DNA of 64,000 nt, from contig NC_023757.2 of the NCBI RefSeq assembly GCF_000499845.2, forward strand, positions 5,242,118 through 5,306,117, in the 5' to 3' direction. A model generated the notes under the pieces. The model was given only the letters and a program-made list of their open reading frames with translations. It was not told the origin of the DNA and made no database searches. Position 1 is the stretch's first letter. The number at the start of each line of letters is the position of its first letter. The translations under genes were made by a program, and so were the position numbers. The stretch is from Phaseolus vulgaris (lineage: Eukaryota; Streptophyta; Magnoliopsida; Fabales; Fabaceae). This document shows positions 23,166-34,399 of this stretch, piece after piece.

Positions 23166-24075
23166 TCAACATCTTTTATGTTCCTGCGCATTAAGAGATC
23201 GAGGAGGATTGATAACATGAAATTGACGAGACAACTTTAACATTTGCTTTGCGAGGGCTTCATTCTACTGGGTCAGGATTTTGTTTTGAGCTAGGACATC
23301 GAATGTGTTTAGTTCTAGCACTCCCTTCTTAAAACCAACATAATTTTCATGTTGTACTTGATAATCAGTTGAAGTTAAAGCATATATTATTCTGGCTGCT
23401 TGCTCTGCATCAACCGTTAACATGGTTCCTCATGCTACTGCATCTAAAATCATCTTTGTGTGAGACCTTAGACCATTGTGAAAGATACTTAGCTGGATGA
23501 TGTCTTCAAAACCATGGTTTGGACATCTTCTCTATAATGTCTTGAAGAGTTCCTAAGCTTAACATAAGGGTTCATCTAGTCCTTTCCTAAAGGTGGAAGT
23601 ATCAGATTTAGCTTTTATAAAATGAGAGAGTACGAAAAAACTGTTTAGAAATTTCTCTTTAATATCACTCTAGCTAGTCAAGGTGTGGTTGGGGTAAGAT
23701 TTAAGCCACTCTTTACTTTGTCAGCTAATGAGAAAGGGAATAATCTAAGTAGATTGATTCCAGCTTTCTTCTAATCCTATACTTCATACCAATTCATAAA
23801 AAGTGGATAAATGAGTATATGGGTCCTCATGATCCATTCCTATGAATTGATGGTTACTGATTAAGCTAAGAAATTTTGGCTTCAATTCTAATGATCTGGT
23901 TGCGGCAGAAATGACTATGCTTGAAAAGTATCTTGGTCCTTGTGGCAAAACATAATCTCCTAAAGTTCTTCTTGGAGGATTAACAATCCTCTCGCCTTCA
24001 TTGTTTCTATTTTTTGCCATGTCTTCAGATAAGGATGTATGAGATTGATAGTTGGATGAGGTTGGATCACAAGGA
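23166..24075 (-). pseudogene. Decayed Ty3/gypsy gag
   Basis: The minus strand reads a Gag N-terminus typical of legume gypsy elements: RTLGDYVLPQGPRYFSS near 23970, then ELKPKFLSLISNHQFIGMDH and EDPYTHLSTFYELV down to 23784. After frame breaks, the distal gag motif FHNGLRSHTKMILDAVACGT appears around 23490-23430. Downstream pol is absent. A CACTA-type end abuts the Gag start at 24083, so the 5' part of this element was cut off by a later insertion or rearrangement. Confidence 0.75.
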
Positions 24076-24082
24076 GATATAT

Positions 24083-24145
24083 CACTACAAGAAAAATTGG
24101 AATTACATACAGTCAAAATCCGTATATAAAACCCAAGTCTTTCCA
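24083..24145. mobile_element. CACTA element end
   Basis: CACTACAAGAAAAATTGG starts exactly where gypsy gag similarity stops. No matching right end with the flanking TAT duplication was found nearby, so only one terminus can be supported. Confidence 0.5.
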
Positions 24146-24149
24146 GTGA

Positions 24150-24195
24150 CCAGGGGAAGCATTGACCACTAGACCAGACAAGTTCTTTGGTCATA
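24150..24195 (-). repeat. tRNA-like (SINE-type) fragment, copy 1
   Basis: On the minus strand AAAGAACTTGTCTGGTCTAG then TGGTCAATGCTTCCCC: a box A-like promoter with the same leader as copies at 25.55 and 50.15 kb. Box B is lost into the CACTA end. Confidence 0.5.
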
Positions 24196-24600
24196 TTATC
24201 ATTTTTATTATACTTATACATATTAATATAATTTATACATATTAATATACTTTATACATATTAATATAATTTATACATATTAATATAATTATTATTAATA
24301 ATAATAAAATAAATTATATTTATATTATAAATATTTATTAATATTATTCATATTATTAATATTTATTAATATTATAATTAATATTATTATTAACATTATA
24401 TTCATATTATTAATATTTATTAATATTATTATTAATATTATTAATATTATTAGTATTAATATTCATATTATTATTAATATTTATTAATATTATTATTAAT
24501 ATTTATTAATATTATTATTAATATTATTAGTATTAATATTCATATTATTAATATTATATTCATATTATCAATATTATATTCATATTATTAATATTAATTT
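24196..24600. repeat. AT-rich array of TAATATTAT-type units
   Basis: Nearly pure A/T built from ATTAATATTATT and CATATTATTAAT variants. Confidence 0.8.
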
Positions 24601-24879
24601 TGATATAAATATACATTTAGATATTTATTGTGTGTGTATAGTAGTTTTATTTGACTTGAGTAATATTATTTTTATCCGGATATAGATAGATAGAGAGAAA
24701 AAGGAAGAAATTATATAATATTAATATAACTTTAATACTATAAATACATATATATTGATTAATATATTTCTTTATTTAATCATTAATTTTTTAAAACTCA
24801 TGGTTAAATTTAAATTTACTTTCATATTATATATATATATATATATATTAATATAAAATTATTTGATATCTTATTTTCA

Positions 24880-25020
24880 AATATAGGTTATTATAGGTAG
24901 TTGTGAAGTTTTGGTTAGATGGCTATATAGGTGCTTGTATCTTACACTTCTTTTCTGATTTGAGATTCTTGTATAAGGATTGAAATATCCTTAAAATGTT
25001 TCCTTTAATGAACTTAATTA
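24880..25020 (+). repeat. LINE 3' tail
   Basis: CTTGTATAAGGATTGAAATA then TCCTTAAAATGTTTCC resembles the tails at 49.97 and 52.93 kb. No coding sequence is attached. Confidence 0.4.
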
Positions 25021-25193
25021 AGTCAATATGATCGTAAAATAATAATTAATATGATAGTTGATTTTAATGTAATAGGTAATATGATGACTATGAGTATGAC
25101 ATATATTAAATGTGATTCATACTAATAGATAATATAATAAATTATGTTTAGATTCAGGTAGATTATAGATAAATTAAATGTGATTCATATGTT

Positions 25194-25525
25194 AATATTG
25201 TTAGTATTATTAATATTGTTAGTATTATTAATATTGTTAGTATTATTAATATTGTTAATATTGTTAGTATTATTAGTATTATTAATATTATTAATATTGT
25301 TAGTATTATTAATATTGTTAGTATTATTAATATTATTAATATTGTTAGCATTATTAATATTGTTAGTATTGTTAGTATTATTAATATTGTTAGTATTGTT
25401 AGTATTATTAATATTGTTAGTATTGTTAGTATTATTAATATTGTTAGTATTGTTAGTATTATTAATATTGTTAGTATTGTTAGTATTATTAATATTATTA
25501 ATATTGTTAGTATTATTAATAATAA
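25194..25525. repeat. 9-bp minisatellite (ATTGTTAGT/ATTATTAAT)
   Basis: About 35 head-to-tail 9-bp units alternating between two forms. Because the unit is a multiple of three and lacks stops in several frames, it opens long frames on both strands (Leu/Val/Ile-rich or Asn/Thr/Ile-rich). These are artefacts. Confidence 0.9.
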
Positions 25526-25549
25526 TAAGTATAATACAAATCATAATAA

Positions 25550-25625
25550 AACTAAAGAATTTGTTTGGTGTAGTGGTTAAATTTTCTTTGGTTGCTGAAG
25601 GAACCTGGCTTCGAACCCTTGTTAT
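25550..25625 (+). repeat. tRNA-like (SINE-type) sequence, copy 2
   Basis: AAAGAATTTGTTTGGTGTAG then TGGTTAAA (box A-like), followed 30-odd bases later by GGCTTCGAACCC (box B-like). The pair is spaced as in a tRNA-derived RNA polymerase III promoter. It is not a tRNA gene: no acceptor stem pairing is evident. Confidence 0.5.
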
Positions 25626-26789
25626 TGTTGCTTATAAATACTATGTTTTTTCAAGTTTCTTGTTCCTTATGGTAAAACCAAGATGATTCCTCTCATTGTT
25701 ATAACTTATTTTTGCATTGAAATGAAACAATTCACTATATTCTCAACTCCGCTTGACCATTGATAAATATGCTTGATTTTTTAAGGTTCGGGTACATGAA
25801 CTTGCCTTCCAGCTTCATTCATGCTCCAAGGGCATCAATAGTCGTTCCTCACCATTAAGCATAGTATCAAACCCAAAGAATTTGAATCTCAAATAAAAAT
25901 AAACATTCAATACTAACTTAAGAACTATCACATTGTTTTTCAATCCCAATAGGGTAACTTTAGCAACTCATAGTAAAATCTTATAGTGAATGTTCAAGTA
26001 TGAAAAGCTAAATAACAACAAACATTGATTCCTGATTGTTGTTGGCTAGCTTAGACTTTTGATCCTTTCCTCCAAAGTTTTGTCTTAGCTTCAGCCTTGA
26101 GGCTTCTCCCTTTTAGTTTCTCTTAATGCCTCTTAATGTCCCTCGTCCCTCTTGATGCCTTTGAATTAAGCCGTGAGATTCCTATTTATCGATTTTTAGA
26201 AAGGAGCTCTAAGAGATTCAACATATATGTCTTTCGCGCATGCCATTTCACTCAACGCAACCCATTTCGCTTTCTTCATGTTGAAGTAATCTTTGGGCTT
26301 CTTAGAATTCTCAGATGCATGGACTTGCTAGGGATTTTATCCAACCTGAGTTGAGAACATTCCTTTCTTAGCCATGTAGTATCCTTTGGCTTAGGCTTGG
26401 CTACAAGCGAAATCCCTTCTTCCTAAGTTTAGTTCATGTTGGCTTCAAGCACTTCTTAAGTGAATCGAGCTTTCTTCATGATGAAAGACTCTATGCGCTC
26501 AAACCATTTAGATTCGTTCAACTCTTTGTACTATGGATTTCTTGGGACTTGTTCTCTAAACTGAATCTGCTGGGCCATTCTCTATCCGTTGGGCGGATTG
26601 TCCTTTTCTGCTTTTTCCTTTGTTTGTTATTTTTTGTCTTTTTCTACAATTTTCTTATTCTCTTCTTCTTTTCAGAGCACAACTAACTTTGTAGGGGTTT
26701 AGCATGCTTCTCAGATCTTTCTTCCACATATTTTATGCAAAATGCATGCCTAATGTACAATGAATTTTACAACATTTTGACCCTTATCA
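25626..26789 (-). repeat. Dispersed LTR-like repeat, copy B
   Basis: Partner of 18331-19800. The right terminus, read on the minus strand, starts TGATAAGGGTCAAAATGTTG, the same start as copy C at 58009, which suggests an LTR edge. It contains CTCAACGCAACCC-type and TTGAAGTAATCTTTGGG-type sequence. Short open frames inside are not genes. Confidence 0.55.
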
Positions 26790-26944
26790 AACACTTGTCC
26801 TCAAGAGGTGTTAAAACTCGATTAGTGAAAAGCTCTTAAGCAATTTGCTTAAGAGAACTCGACATAACCCAAATGGTAGGGTGAACCAGTATAAATCTAT
26901 GCATACTTCTCTTTTCCCTTTACCTGTTAGACGATGTGCTTGTT

Positions 26945-27564
26945 TTATTTTTAGGTACACAAAATGAGTTCAGGCTCCATTAACCCTCCCTCCTTGCTGC
27001 TTTTGGAGTCAACTGTCCATTTACATTTGTCAAGAAACTCCATGAGAGGGTTACAAATCAAATACAACAAGCTGAGAGTTGCACAAAATAGAATGACAAG
27101 GGGAAAAGGGAAGTGGTCTTTGACGAAGAGGATTGGATTTGGCTTCATTTAAGAAAATACATATTTCCTAAAAAGAGGTAGTTTAAACTCAACCCCCAGG
27201 TGATGGTCCCTTTCAGGTCCTCAAGAAAGACAATGCATATATGTTAGATTTGCTTGAGGATTATGGAGTGCATATCACTTTTAACGTATTGGATCTTATT
27301 CCTTTTATAAGTGGTACTGATGATGAGGTAGACCATTAAGATTTGAGAACAAATCCTTTTCAAAAGGGAGGGGATGATGGAAGATCCATTGCTAAGGGAT
27401 CAACCACTAGAATCATGGCCAAAAGAATACAGAAAGATTGGGACTCAACTGACCTCAGCAGGCCTAAACTCTTATCATCACGGGACAAACTTTGGTGTGT
27501 AAATGTTGTACATAGTAGAATAAGTTTTCATTGGCCTTGTATTAGGCCAAGTAGTGTAGAATAA
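26945..27564 (+). pseudogene. Ty3/gypsy pol 3' end (post-integrase region)
   Basis: Plus-strand fragments in shifted frames match the C-terminal end of legume gypsy polyproteins: DWIWLHLRKYIFPKKR near 27131, VMVPF then DNAYMLDLLEDYGVHITFNV near 27220-27285, and LRTNPFQKGGDDG near 27341, followed by KRIQKDW near 27423. Stops and frameshifts make it dead. The neighbouring sequence to the right looks like its 3' LTR. Confidence 0.7.
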
Positions 27565-28250
27565 TTGAGTATTGTATTTGGACCAAGGAACTTAGAATTT
27601 TAGACCGAAATATACTAAAGTTAGATTACGGTTTCTTGTAGGGTTTCAATTAGGCTTCCAAAGGCTCAATAGAAATCCTAGGTCGATCTAAGGTTAAGAG
27701 GAGACACATCCTCTCTTATTTTAGATATGTGGTCAAATGTGAAAAGTATAAGTGAACAAGTGACACCAAATCTCCTCATACACTGCATTTGAAGTAGATT
27801 TCAATTCAAATTGAATTCAAATTTCCTTCTCCTTTTATCTCCTACTGGAAGAACTCTTGTGCTATAAATAAGACTTTCCCCTCAATGTATTTTCACTATA
27901 AAATGAATAAAAAATGCTGTCAAGAGTCTTCATTAGGATAGTTTTCTAATAAGGTTAAACCCTAGCTTCCTTCCTATAAGAGTTGAACTAACCTCTCATC
28001 TAGAAAATCCTCCTCTCACTCCATTTCAAGCACCGAGAGTCCTTCCTCCAATTCCATTGTTTCCACCACTCCAATTTCACCTTCAACCATTGAAACTTCA
28101 AGCTAGAAGGTGAAATCTATCACCCACCACAAATACCACCACTCGCGGAACCAACCAACACGCCACCCACCGCACAGTGCCACCACCACACGTGATAATC
28201 ACACCACACCTACCATGATCAACGCAAACAAATAGCGTACGACAACAGAG
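27565..28250 (+). repeat. Probable 3' LTR of the gypsy fragment
   Basis: Has a TATA-like GCTATAAATAAGAC at about 27861 and AATGAATAAAAAATG downstream, and follows directly on pol sequence. Its right edge is not defined. Confidence 0.4.
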
Positions 28251-28395
28251 AACGGAGAGGGAAAGAAAGAGGAGAGAAACTGATTTTTTTTCATCTGAAT
28301 TTGAACAAAATTTTCAAATTCGTAAGTACCCACAAAATTTTAAAATATTAATACTTTTAGCCACCTTATTTACCTTTTTGTGTAACAACTTTTCA

Positions 28396-28419
28396 CACGT
28401 GCACTGATTTTCACACGTG
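28396..28419. promoter_or_regulatory. Two G-boxes (CACGTG)
   Basis: CACGTG at 28396-28401 and again at 28414-28419, each within TTCACACGTG. They lie about 170-190 bp before the microprotein ATG. G-boxes bind bZIP/bHLH factors and paired ACGT cores are common in abscisic-acid or light-responsive plant promoters; relevance here is inferred. Confidence 0.45.
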
Positions 28420-28588
28420 AATTACATTTAGTCCTTTAGATGAGATCGGACCCAGAAAACGCAATTGATAAACTGCGATGTCTCTTTCTCGCGGTCGATT
28501 CTATCAGTACAGTTCAGACACATCCATCCACGTTCTCTCCTTTCTTTTCCAATCCCTCACATGATCCCATTCTCACCTCAACAGCAAC

Positions 28589-28738
28589 ATGGCTATTCTG
28601 GTGATGGTGGGATTGGGCCTATTGGACTTCCTCGTTGCGGGCCTTTCCTTGTTCATCGGCTTGGCCTTCATCGCCTTCATCGCTTCCATTCTCTGCGCCG
28701 CAGCCTTCTTCAACAACGCCAAAGACCTCTCCTCCTGA
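28589..28738 (+). CDS. Candidate 49-residue hydrophobic membrane microprotein
   Basis: A short frame starts MAILVMVGLGLLDFLVAG and ends in NNAKDLSS. Residues 2-12 and 14-41 are almost entirely hydrophobic (FLVAGLSLFIGLAFIAFIAS), enough for one or two membrane spans, with a small polar C-terminal tail. The ORF is a GC-rich island in AT-rich DNA, is preceded by a pyrimidine-rich leader typical of plant 5' UTRs, and has paired G-boxes upstream. The ATG context (AACATGG) has G at +4 but not an ideal -3. An out-of-frame ATG at 28561 overlaps it and could reduce translation or encode a 101-codon alternative that looks non-biological. I do not recognise the family with certainty; small plant transmembrane proteins of 45-60 residues are known and often unannotated. 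No partner genes adjoin it. Confidence 0.5.
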   Translation: MAILVMVGLGLLDFLVAGLSLFIGLAFIAFIASILCAAAFFNNAKDLSS

Positions 28739-30250
28739 ATCCTCCATTCAACGGTTCTATCTTCACTTTCACTCTTTCAATTTCTTCTATTTCCTTTTTA
28801 CATTGGTTAGTTATTAGGAACTTGTGTAAACTATTCAAATCTAGGTTTAATTTCATCTATTAATCCATACTTCTTTCACGGTTTGCTACGAGTATTTAAA
28901 AACTGTCAGTAATTTTGGATGCAGCATCATTGTGGCTGCAATATCTGCAATTCCTTACAATATCAAGGTTACAACGAAATCGGAACTGGACTGCGATTTA
29001 AAATCCTGGATTATTCACTTCCTTCTGTTTGTTTAGGATATATTGTGTTTATTGTCTGATTTTATTTAGGACAATATTTTATATTTTGCAGTTAGAATTG
29101 ACTTTTTATCTTGATAATTTGTCTAATAAATGAATATGATGGATTTACGTAAGCAGTTGTAGTTACATGTTGGAGCAATGATCTATTTAAAGGAAATTTC
29201 GTGTTCCATTTTTGCTTCCTTCAGTGTGGTGGAGTGAGATACATATTTTACTGGACAGAAATAAAAGTATAGGTTTTAAGGGAAACTATAGTTCCGAATG
29301 AAAAAATAAATGATTGAAGAACGAAAATGTGTTCTGTATTTTGGTATCCTAGATGGTGATAATGGATGTGTAAGCTTAGCTACTATAATAAAGTAGAACG
29401 AATTTAGGACAAATCTTATGTTAATGTGATCAGGAGACTAATCTATATATTTATTTATGAAGTTAGTGCTTTTGAAACGGAAAGCAGAGAACTAACTCGA
29501 TTTAACATATTTTGGCTAATTATTGCTTTGTGGAACATGAAAGATGGGATAAGTAACTTCACATGTCTTTCATGGTGTAGGCTATTTCCTTAACCCTCAA
29601 ATGCAAATGCCATTATAGTCATGGATTTAAAGTGATTTTGAGAGCGAAATGAGGTTGAATGGAGTGTCTAACAACCATGGATAAAGATGAGGATGAATAA
29701 GCTATGACTGATGTTGAAATTGACAATTTTAATAATCGGGCTAAATATTCTGGTTATCCTTGGCCACTATGCAGTCTTGTGAGATGAGAATCCGTAGCTC
29801 CAGAAATGTAGCACCTTTGATTGTAAGCAGAATTAAAATATATCTTTAGAAAACTAGTTCAAAACATTGTTCGACGTATGATGAGTAGATTATGGAAGAT
29901 GAACATGGGTAGAATGAAGGATTGGATTTGGATGAAAACATGGTTTCAATCCAAGTTTTGGAGGGTGAAACTACATCTCATGATGATTTAGACATTGCAA
30001 TCAGAATGAAGCTGGCTTACTGTTTATTAATATTATATTATTACTTCTATTGGCTAACTGTTTGCCGTTTTTCTTATCATATAGAATTGAAGTATAATTA
30101 TGTGTTTCAAGTGTGATATAATGATTCTGTATGATCTTGATTTTGACTACCTTGTAGCCAAGTATAGTATTGCTCCGGAGTCTAAATTGCCGAAGATATC
30201 AAGTTCCCCAAGATGGTGAATGGTGATGGCTTATCTAGCACACTATTGCC
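28739..30250. other. Unassigned; possible 3' part of the microprotein transcript
   Basis: No clear coding sequence. A fragment near 29918-30025 reads LDLDENMVSIQVLEGETT-like sequence with low complexity, but no family was recognised and no splice model could be supported. The rest is non-coding. Confidence 0.35.
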
Positions 30251-30289
30251 GCAGTTTTTTAACAACCGAAGTGATACAGGGGTATAAGT

Positions 30290-30462
30290 GGAGAAGTGAA
30301 GCAATTAGAAAGCAATGGGATGATGGTGAAATTCTGCAAAGCTAAAACAGGAGCCTTAGTCATGGCAGTCTTGAGCCTATCAAAGGCTAATTGAACTATG
30401 GGGCGCCATTCAACAACATCTTGGGTGTTTCTTCTTGCGTCCCAAGAAATTTCCACCAGCAC
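30290..30462 (-). pseudogene. Ty3/gypsy reverse transcriptase/RNase H fragment
   Basis: The minus strand reads QLAFDRLKTAMTKAPVLALQ then NF, the conserved junction between gypsy reverse transcriptase and RNase H (F--LK--L--APVL-LP-F). Only about 60 codons remain. Confidence 0.6.
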
Positions 30463-30469
30463 CCCATTA

Positions 30470-31150
30470 TTATCGGAAAAGATTGTTTACCCCTTTTAAA
30501 AATAACTTTCAGACTATTCTTTCTGAAATGTTTTTTTGGAACATATTTTCTGAAACACATTTTATAAATTCTGGATTTATCATTCTAAAAGTTAAAATAT
30601 GTGTTCCAAAAATGATATTCTAGAATAATTTTTTTTTCTTCCAGATTTTCTATTTTGGAATATCTTTTCTTATTCCAAAAATCACTCAAAACTGTTAAGG
30701 TTAATTTGATGTTTCAAAGAATGTAGGGATACAAGAAAAAAAAAGGAGTGTAGAAAGAAACACCCCAATATCTTTGCACAGCAATGCAGTAAGGGGAGAA
30801 CTAAGGCTGTTTCTTTGTGCACTCTAATAAATTTCTTCAAATCATTTTCAAAGAAGTTTATTTTACATCTTTTAAAAATGACATCTGGATTGTTTTTTCC
30901 GATATATTTCTGAAACATTTTCTGAAGCACATTTTATTAATTATGGATTTAGCAGCCCATAAATCAAAAAAATGTGTTCTGGAAAGGATATTTCGAAATA
31001 ATTTTTTCTTATTTTGAAAAACACCATTTGCTTAGGGAACTCCTATTTCGGAAACACTTTTTCTTATGAAACTCTTATTCCAGAATCACCCAAAACTGTA
31101 TAATGTTGGGGTGCAGGAGAAAAATGTAGGGGTGCAAGAAAAAACTTTTG
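30470..31150. repeat. Two diverged MITE-like units in tandem
   Basis: Units around 30470-30770 and 30808-31145 share TTTTGGAACATATTTTCTG, ACATTTTAT-AATT-TGGATTTA and CAAAACTGT followed by GGGGTGCA/AGGGATACAAGAAAA. The second has end motifs GTTTCTTTGTGCACTCT and, inverted, TTTTTTCTTGCACCCCTAC. The interior is related to the MITE at 3466-3843. Confidence 0.5.
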
Positions 31151-31166
31151 AGAAGTAATCTTTGCA

Positions 31167-31648
31167 GACTGTTTCTTCTTGCACCTCCATATGTTCTTCT
31201 GTTATCCCATACAAAACATGAAAATACCTTGTGCCACCTTCATATTTTGCATTACATAATCTGAAAGTTAATCTTGGATTTGGAAATAGCTTCCGAATTA
31301 TGTAATATGAAATATATTTTTAAAAAATGGTATTTCGGATTATATAATCTGAAAGTTTGGATTTGAGAGTAGTTTCTAGCTTAAGTAATTCGAACATGCA
31401 TTTGAAATAAGACTACCAGATTACATAATCTGAAAGTTAATTTAGACTTCCAAATTATCTAATCTGAAAACTAATCATATATTTGGAAATAGGCTTCCGG
31501 ATTACATAATCCGATACCTAATTACTAATTTTAAAAAAAAAAATTTAGAAAAAAATTAGATTATATAATTCAAAATATTACAGTACATTTTTAAAATATA
31601 AAAAATTTATGAAGGTGAAAAAGGAACATAGGTACAGGAAGAACATCT
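31167..31648. mobile_element. MITE with palindromic GGATTACATAATCC array
   Basis: The left end GTTTCTTCTTGCACCTCC and the right end AGGTACAGGAAGAAC are inverted. Inside, the motif ATTACATAATCTGAAAGTTA or variants recurs about seven times. Many of these are self-complementary (TCCGGATTACATAATCCGA near 31497), so the element should fold into multiple hairpins. Confidence 0.6.
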
Positions 31649-31649
31649 T

Positions 31650-34395
31650 TGCATAATGGCGGACGGTAGAATCTAGTAACACCCTGTTTTTTTTTATTTT
31701 TATGTAATAATATAGAAATTAATATTTGTTATGTTTTACTTGAAAATTTAGTATAAATTTATCGAGAGTTAAATTGATGGTTTTCTATTAATTCCAAAAA
31801 TATTTTTCATGATTCCTTATAAACTTTTAAAATTTCTTAAAATTTCAAATTGATCTCTAATATTTTTAAATAAATTTCAAATTGGTCTTTACTTAATTGC
31901 AACTTAGTCCTTAAAAAAATTCACAATTACACAATAGTTCTAACTATTTTTAACAATTGTAATTAAATCCCTGGTTAAGTTATTATGTTGACTTTTGTAA
32001 ATACTTTAAAACCTCAATGTAAATTAATAATTTTATTTACAACTATTAACTTTACAGTGAACTTTGTTTCATATATGATTTCGAGTATGAATTTAATAGA
32101 TACAAATATCTCAAAATAAGATTTTTATAAATTTTTATTTTAAAATTTTAGGAAAACGAGAATCAAGATAAACCATCAATATATCAATAATCTAAATGTT
32201 AGAATATATTAAAACTCATTTTAAATGTTTTTCGATTGAAATACATTATTTTGGGCTATGGATGGATAAAATAGTAAAATTGTGTTTTACAAACCCATGA
32301 ACTCAAACCTATTCTTTGGTCCGATTAAAAACAATCGAAACATGTGGGTCAAACTCATTTCTCTCATAATTTTTGTGCACCTTGAAAAGAATAAAGTAAG
32401 GAGATTTTTTATCCTATGACATGAAAAGTTTAATATAAAAGTAAGGTTGATTAGAATTTTCTTCTTTTCTTCCAATTGTAACACTCAAAATGTAATTATA
32501 AAGATTTAAGACATTTCTTTTACAAGTTATCTTCTTTTTTTTGTGTGCAAAGTCTTGTCTGTAAATACAATAATATAATAATGTATTCACATCTTTCTCA
32601 CAATTTCCTACAATATGAGAAAGAAAAGTATAAGCTTCTTTTAAGTTTTTAATCAATTATTCTTTTGAAAATTAATTAAAAATGTTTTATAATTTAATTG
32701 ATTAAAACAAATGTTAATTGATTAAAGTGTTGAGACAAGGATTTCCAACTCTATACTTTAATCAATTAAGAAGAAGATAATTGATTATCATATCTTGACT
32801 CTCATTAAGAACAATTTTGATCGATTATACAAAAACATAATCCCTCGTTATGTTCTTAAAAGCTTTTAAAATAGTTATTCTCTTTTCAAAAAAAACATTT
32901 TAACTCATTTTAGCATTGCTATGTGCTAATCTTGTGAATACCTTTGTGTGAAGCACTCAAACAACAATTACAATAAAAGCAACTCTAAGACATTTATAAC
33001 ATCTTCATCTTCAATCATGATCATCAAAAATTTCAGACATGTATGCTAGAGATGATGCCCAAAAGCTTTCATTTGAGTCCGCACATCTCATAGGAATAAA
33101 GATATAACAAGAAAATCTTCCTTATCCATGTTGTTAGAAACGTTGGTTGAGTTTAAGAGGGGGGAGAGGATGAATTAAACTTTCAATGTTTTTCGCAAAA
33201 GATTTAAGTTAAAATAATATTTTTACAAAATCAACCAATTAGAATATAGAACAACATATTAAAATGTAGTTAACCATAAGAAACCAAGAAAATTTAATCA
33301 GTTAAATTTTTCCAGATCAATTAATCAATCAGTTTAATTTATGGATGTTAAAGAATTACTGCATGAAATCTGAATGCAGAAATGTAAAAAGAAAGAGAAA
33401 GAGAATCACATAAATTTTTATATTGGTTCACTCTTTCTCAAGAGCTACGTTCAGTCACTAGCCACAATAATTGAGAATTCACTAGATCCAAGATTAAAAC
33501 AAATCAATCAAGAAAAGCCTACAAGAGCTTTTTCAAAACACACACACAATAAGATCCACTACGAAACTTAGACACCCTATCTAATTTCATATATCACCAC
33601 ACTTAGAGTTTTTGAATTAAGAATGAATACACTTGAGTTTATGCACAAAAACCTTTTAAATTCTGGTAAAACTCAGAAAAACAATCTTCTTCAATCCATG
33701 ATGATCCAATAAGTCTAAAACATTCTCTCCACGATTCAAAAGCTCATTTGAAAAACTTTTCTTTCTCTATGAAGTATAAAAAAAATCTATTTGTTTTTCT
33801 TCTTTGAAACTTTTCAGAAATCCATATTTGTTTTGATTTAAAACTGTCAATTTTAACAGATTAACACTTTAAAATAATATGTTGATTTTACTTAAGAATT
33901 AAAATAGTGAATTTAAGTCATCAACGTTATTATGTAAAACAAATTTTAAGTTTTAGACAAAAGGTTATTTCTGATAAAAATATTTTCATGAACTTTGGAA
34001 GTTCTAAAGTGATTTTAACCAATTGATTTGATAAATCAACCAGTTAAAATATACACTTCAGTCTATAAAGACTTCAATTGAGAGCATTTTAACATACTAA
34101 TATATCAATCAACTATAGTCTTCAAGTCTTACAAACTCAACTTATTTGATGAAGATAAACCACCAATAATTGTGTATATGATTTTGATGAAGACGTTATG
34201 CAAAAAATACAAGCAAACACAATCCAAAAAATAATATAGCAACCATACACCATACACTTCTCCTCCCTTTAGCTTCTTCAAATGGAAACTAATACTAGGG
34301 AGAAAACAGACAAGCATCAAACAATTGAAAATACATAATAGAATCATAACAATGTTCAACATAAAGATAAAAATGGTCAACATGAAATGCAAGTC
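31650..34395. other. AT-rich intergenic DNA with retrotransposon-like scraps
   Basis: No gene seen. Between 32.7 and 34.1 kb many TTAATTGATTAA-like motifs occur. AGAGGGGGGAGAGGATGAAT near 33159 resembles sequence at copia LTR edges, but ends and direction cannot be fixed. Confidence 0.35.
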
Positions 34396-34399
34396 CTAG

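Noticed and set aside
25550..25625. A tRNA gene
   Set aside because: Box A and box B-like motifs are present but no acceptor, anticodon or T-stem pairing can be drawn; it fits a SINE-type remnant.
25180..25686. 168-codon plus-strand and 119-codon minus-strand open frames
   Set aside because: Both are translations of the 9-bp minisatellite; composition is Leu/Val/Ile or Asn/Thr only, with no start context or homology.
28465..28863. 132-codon frame overlapping the microprotein
   Set aside because: Arg/His/Leu-rich out-of-frame translation of the hydrophobic ORF; it runs into AT-rich sequence with no domain.
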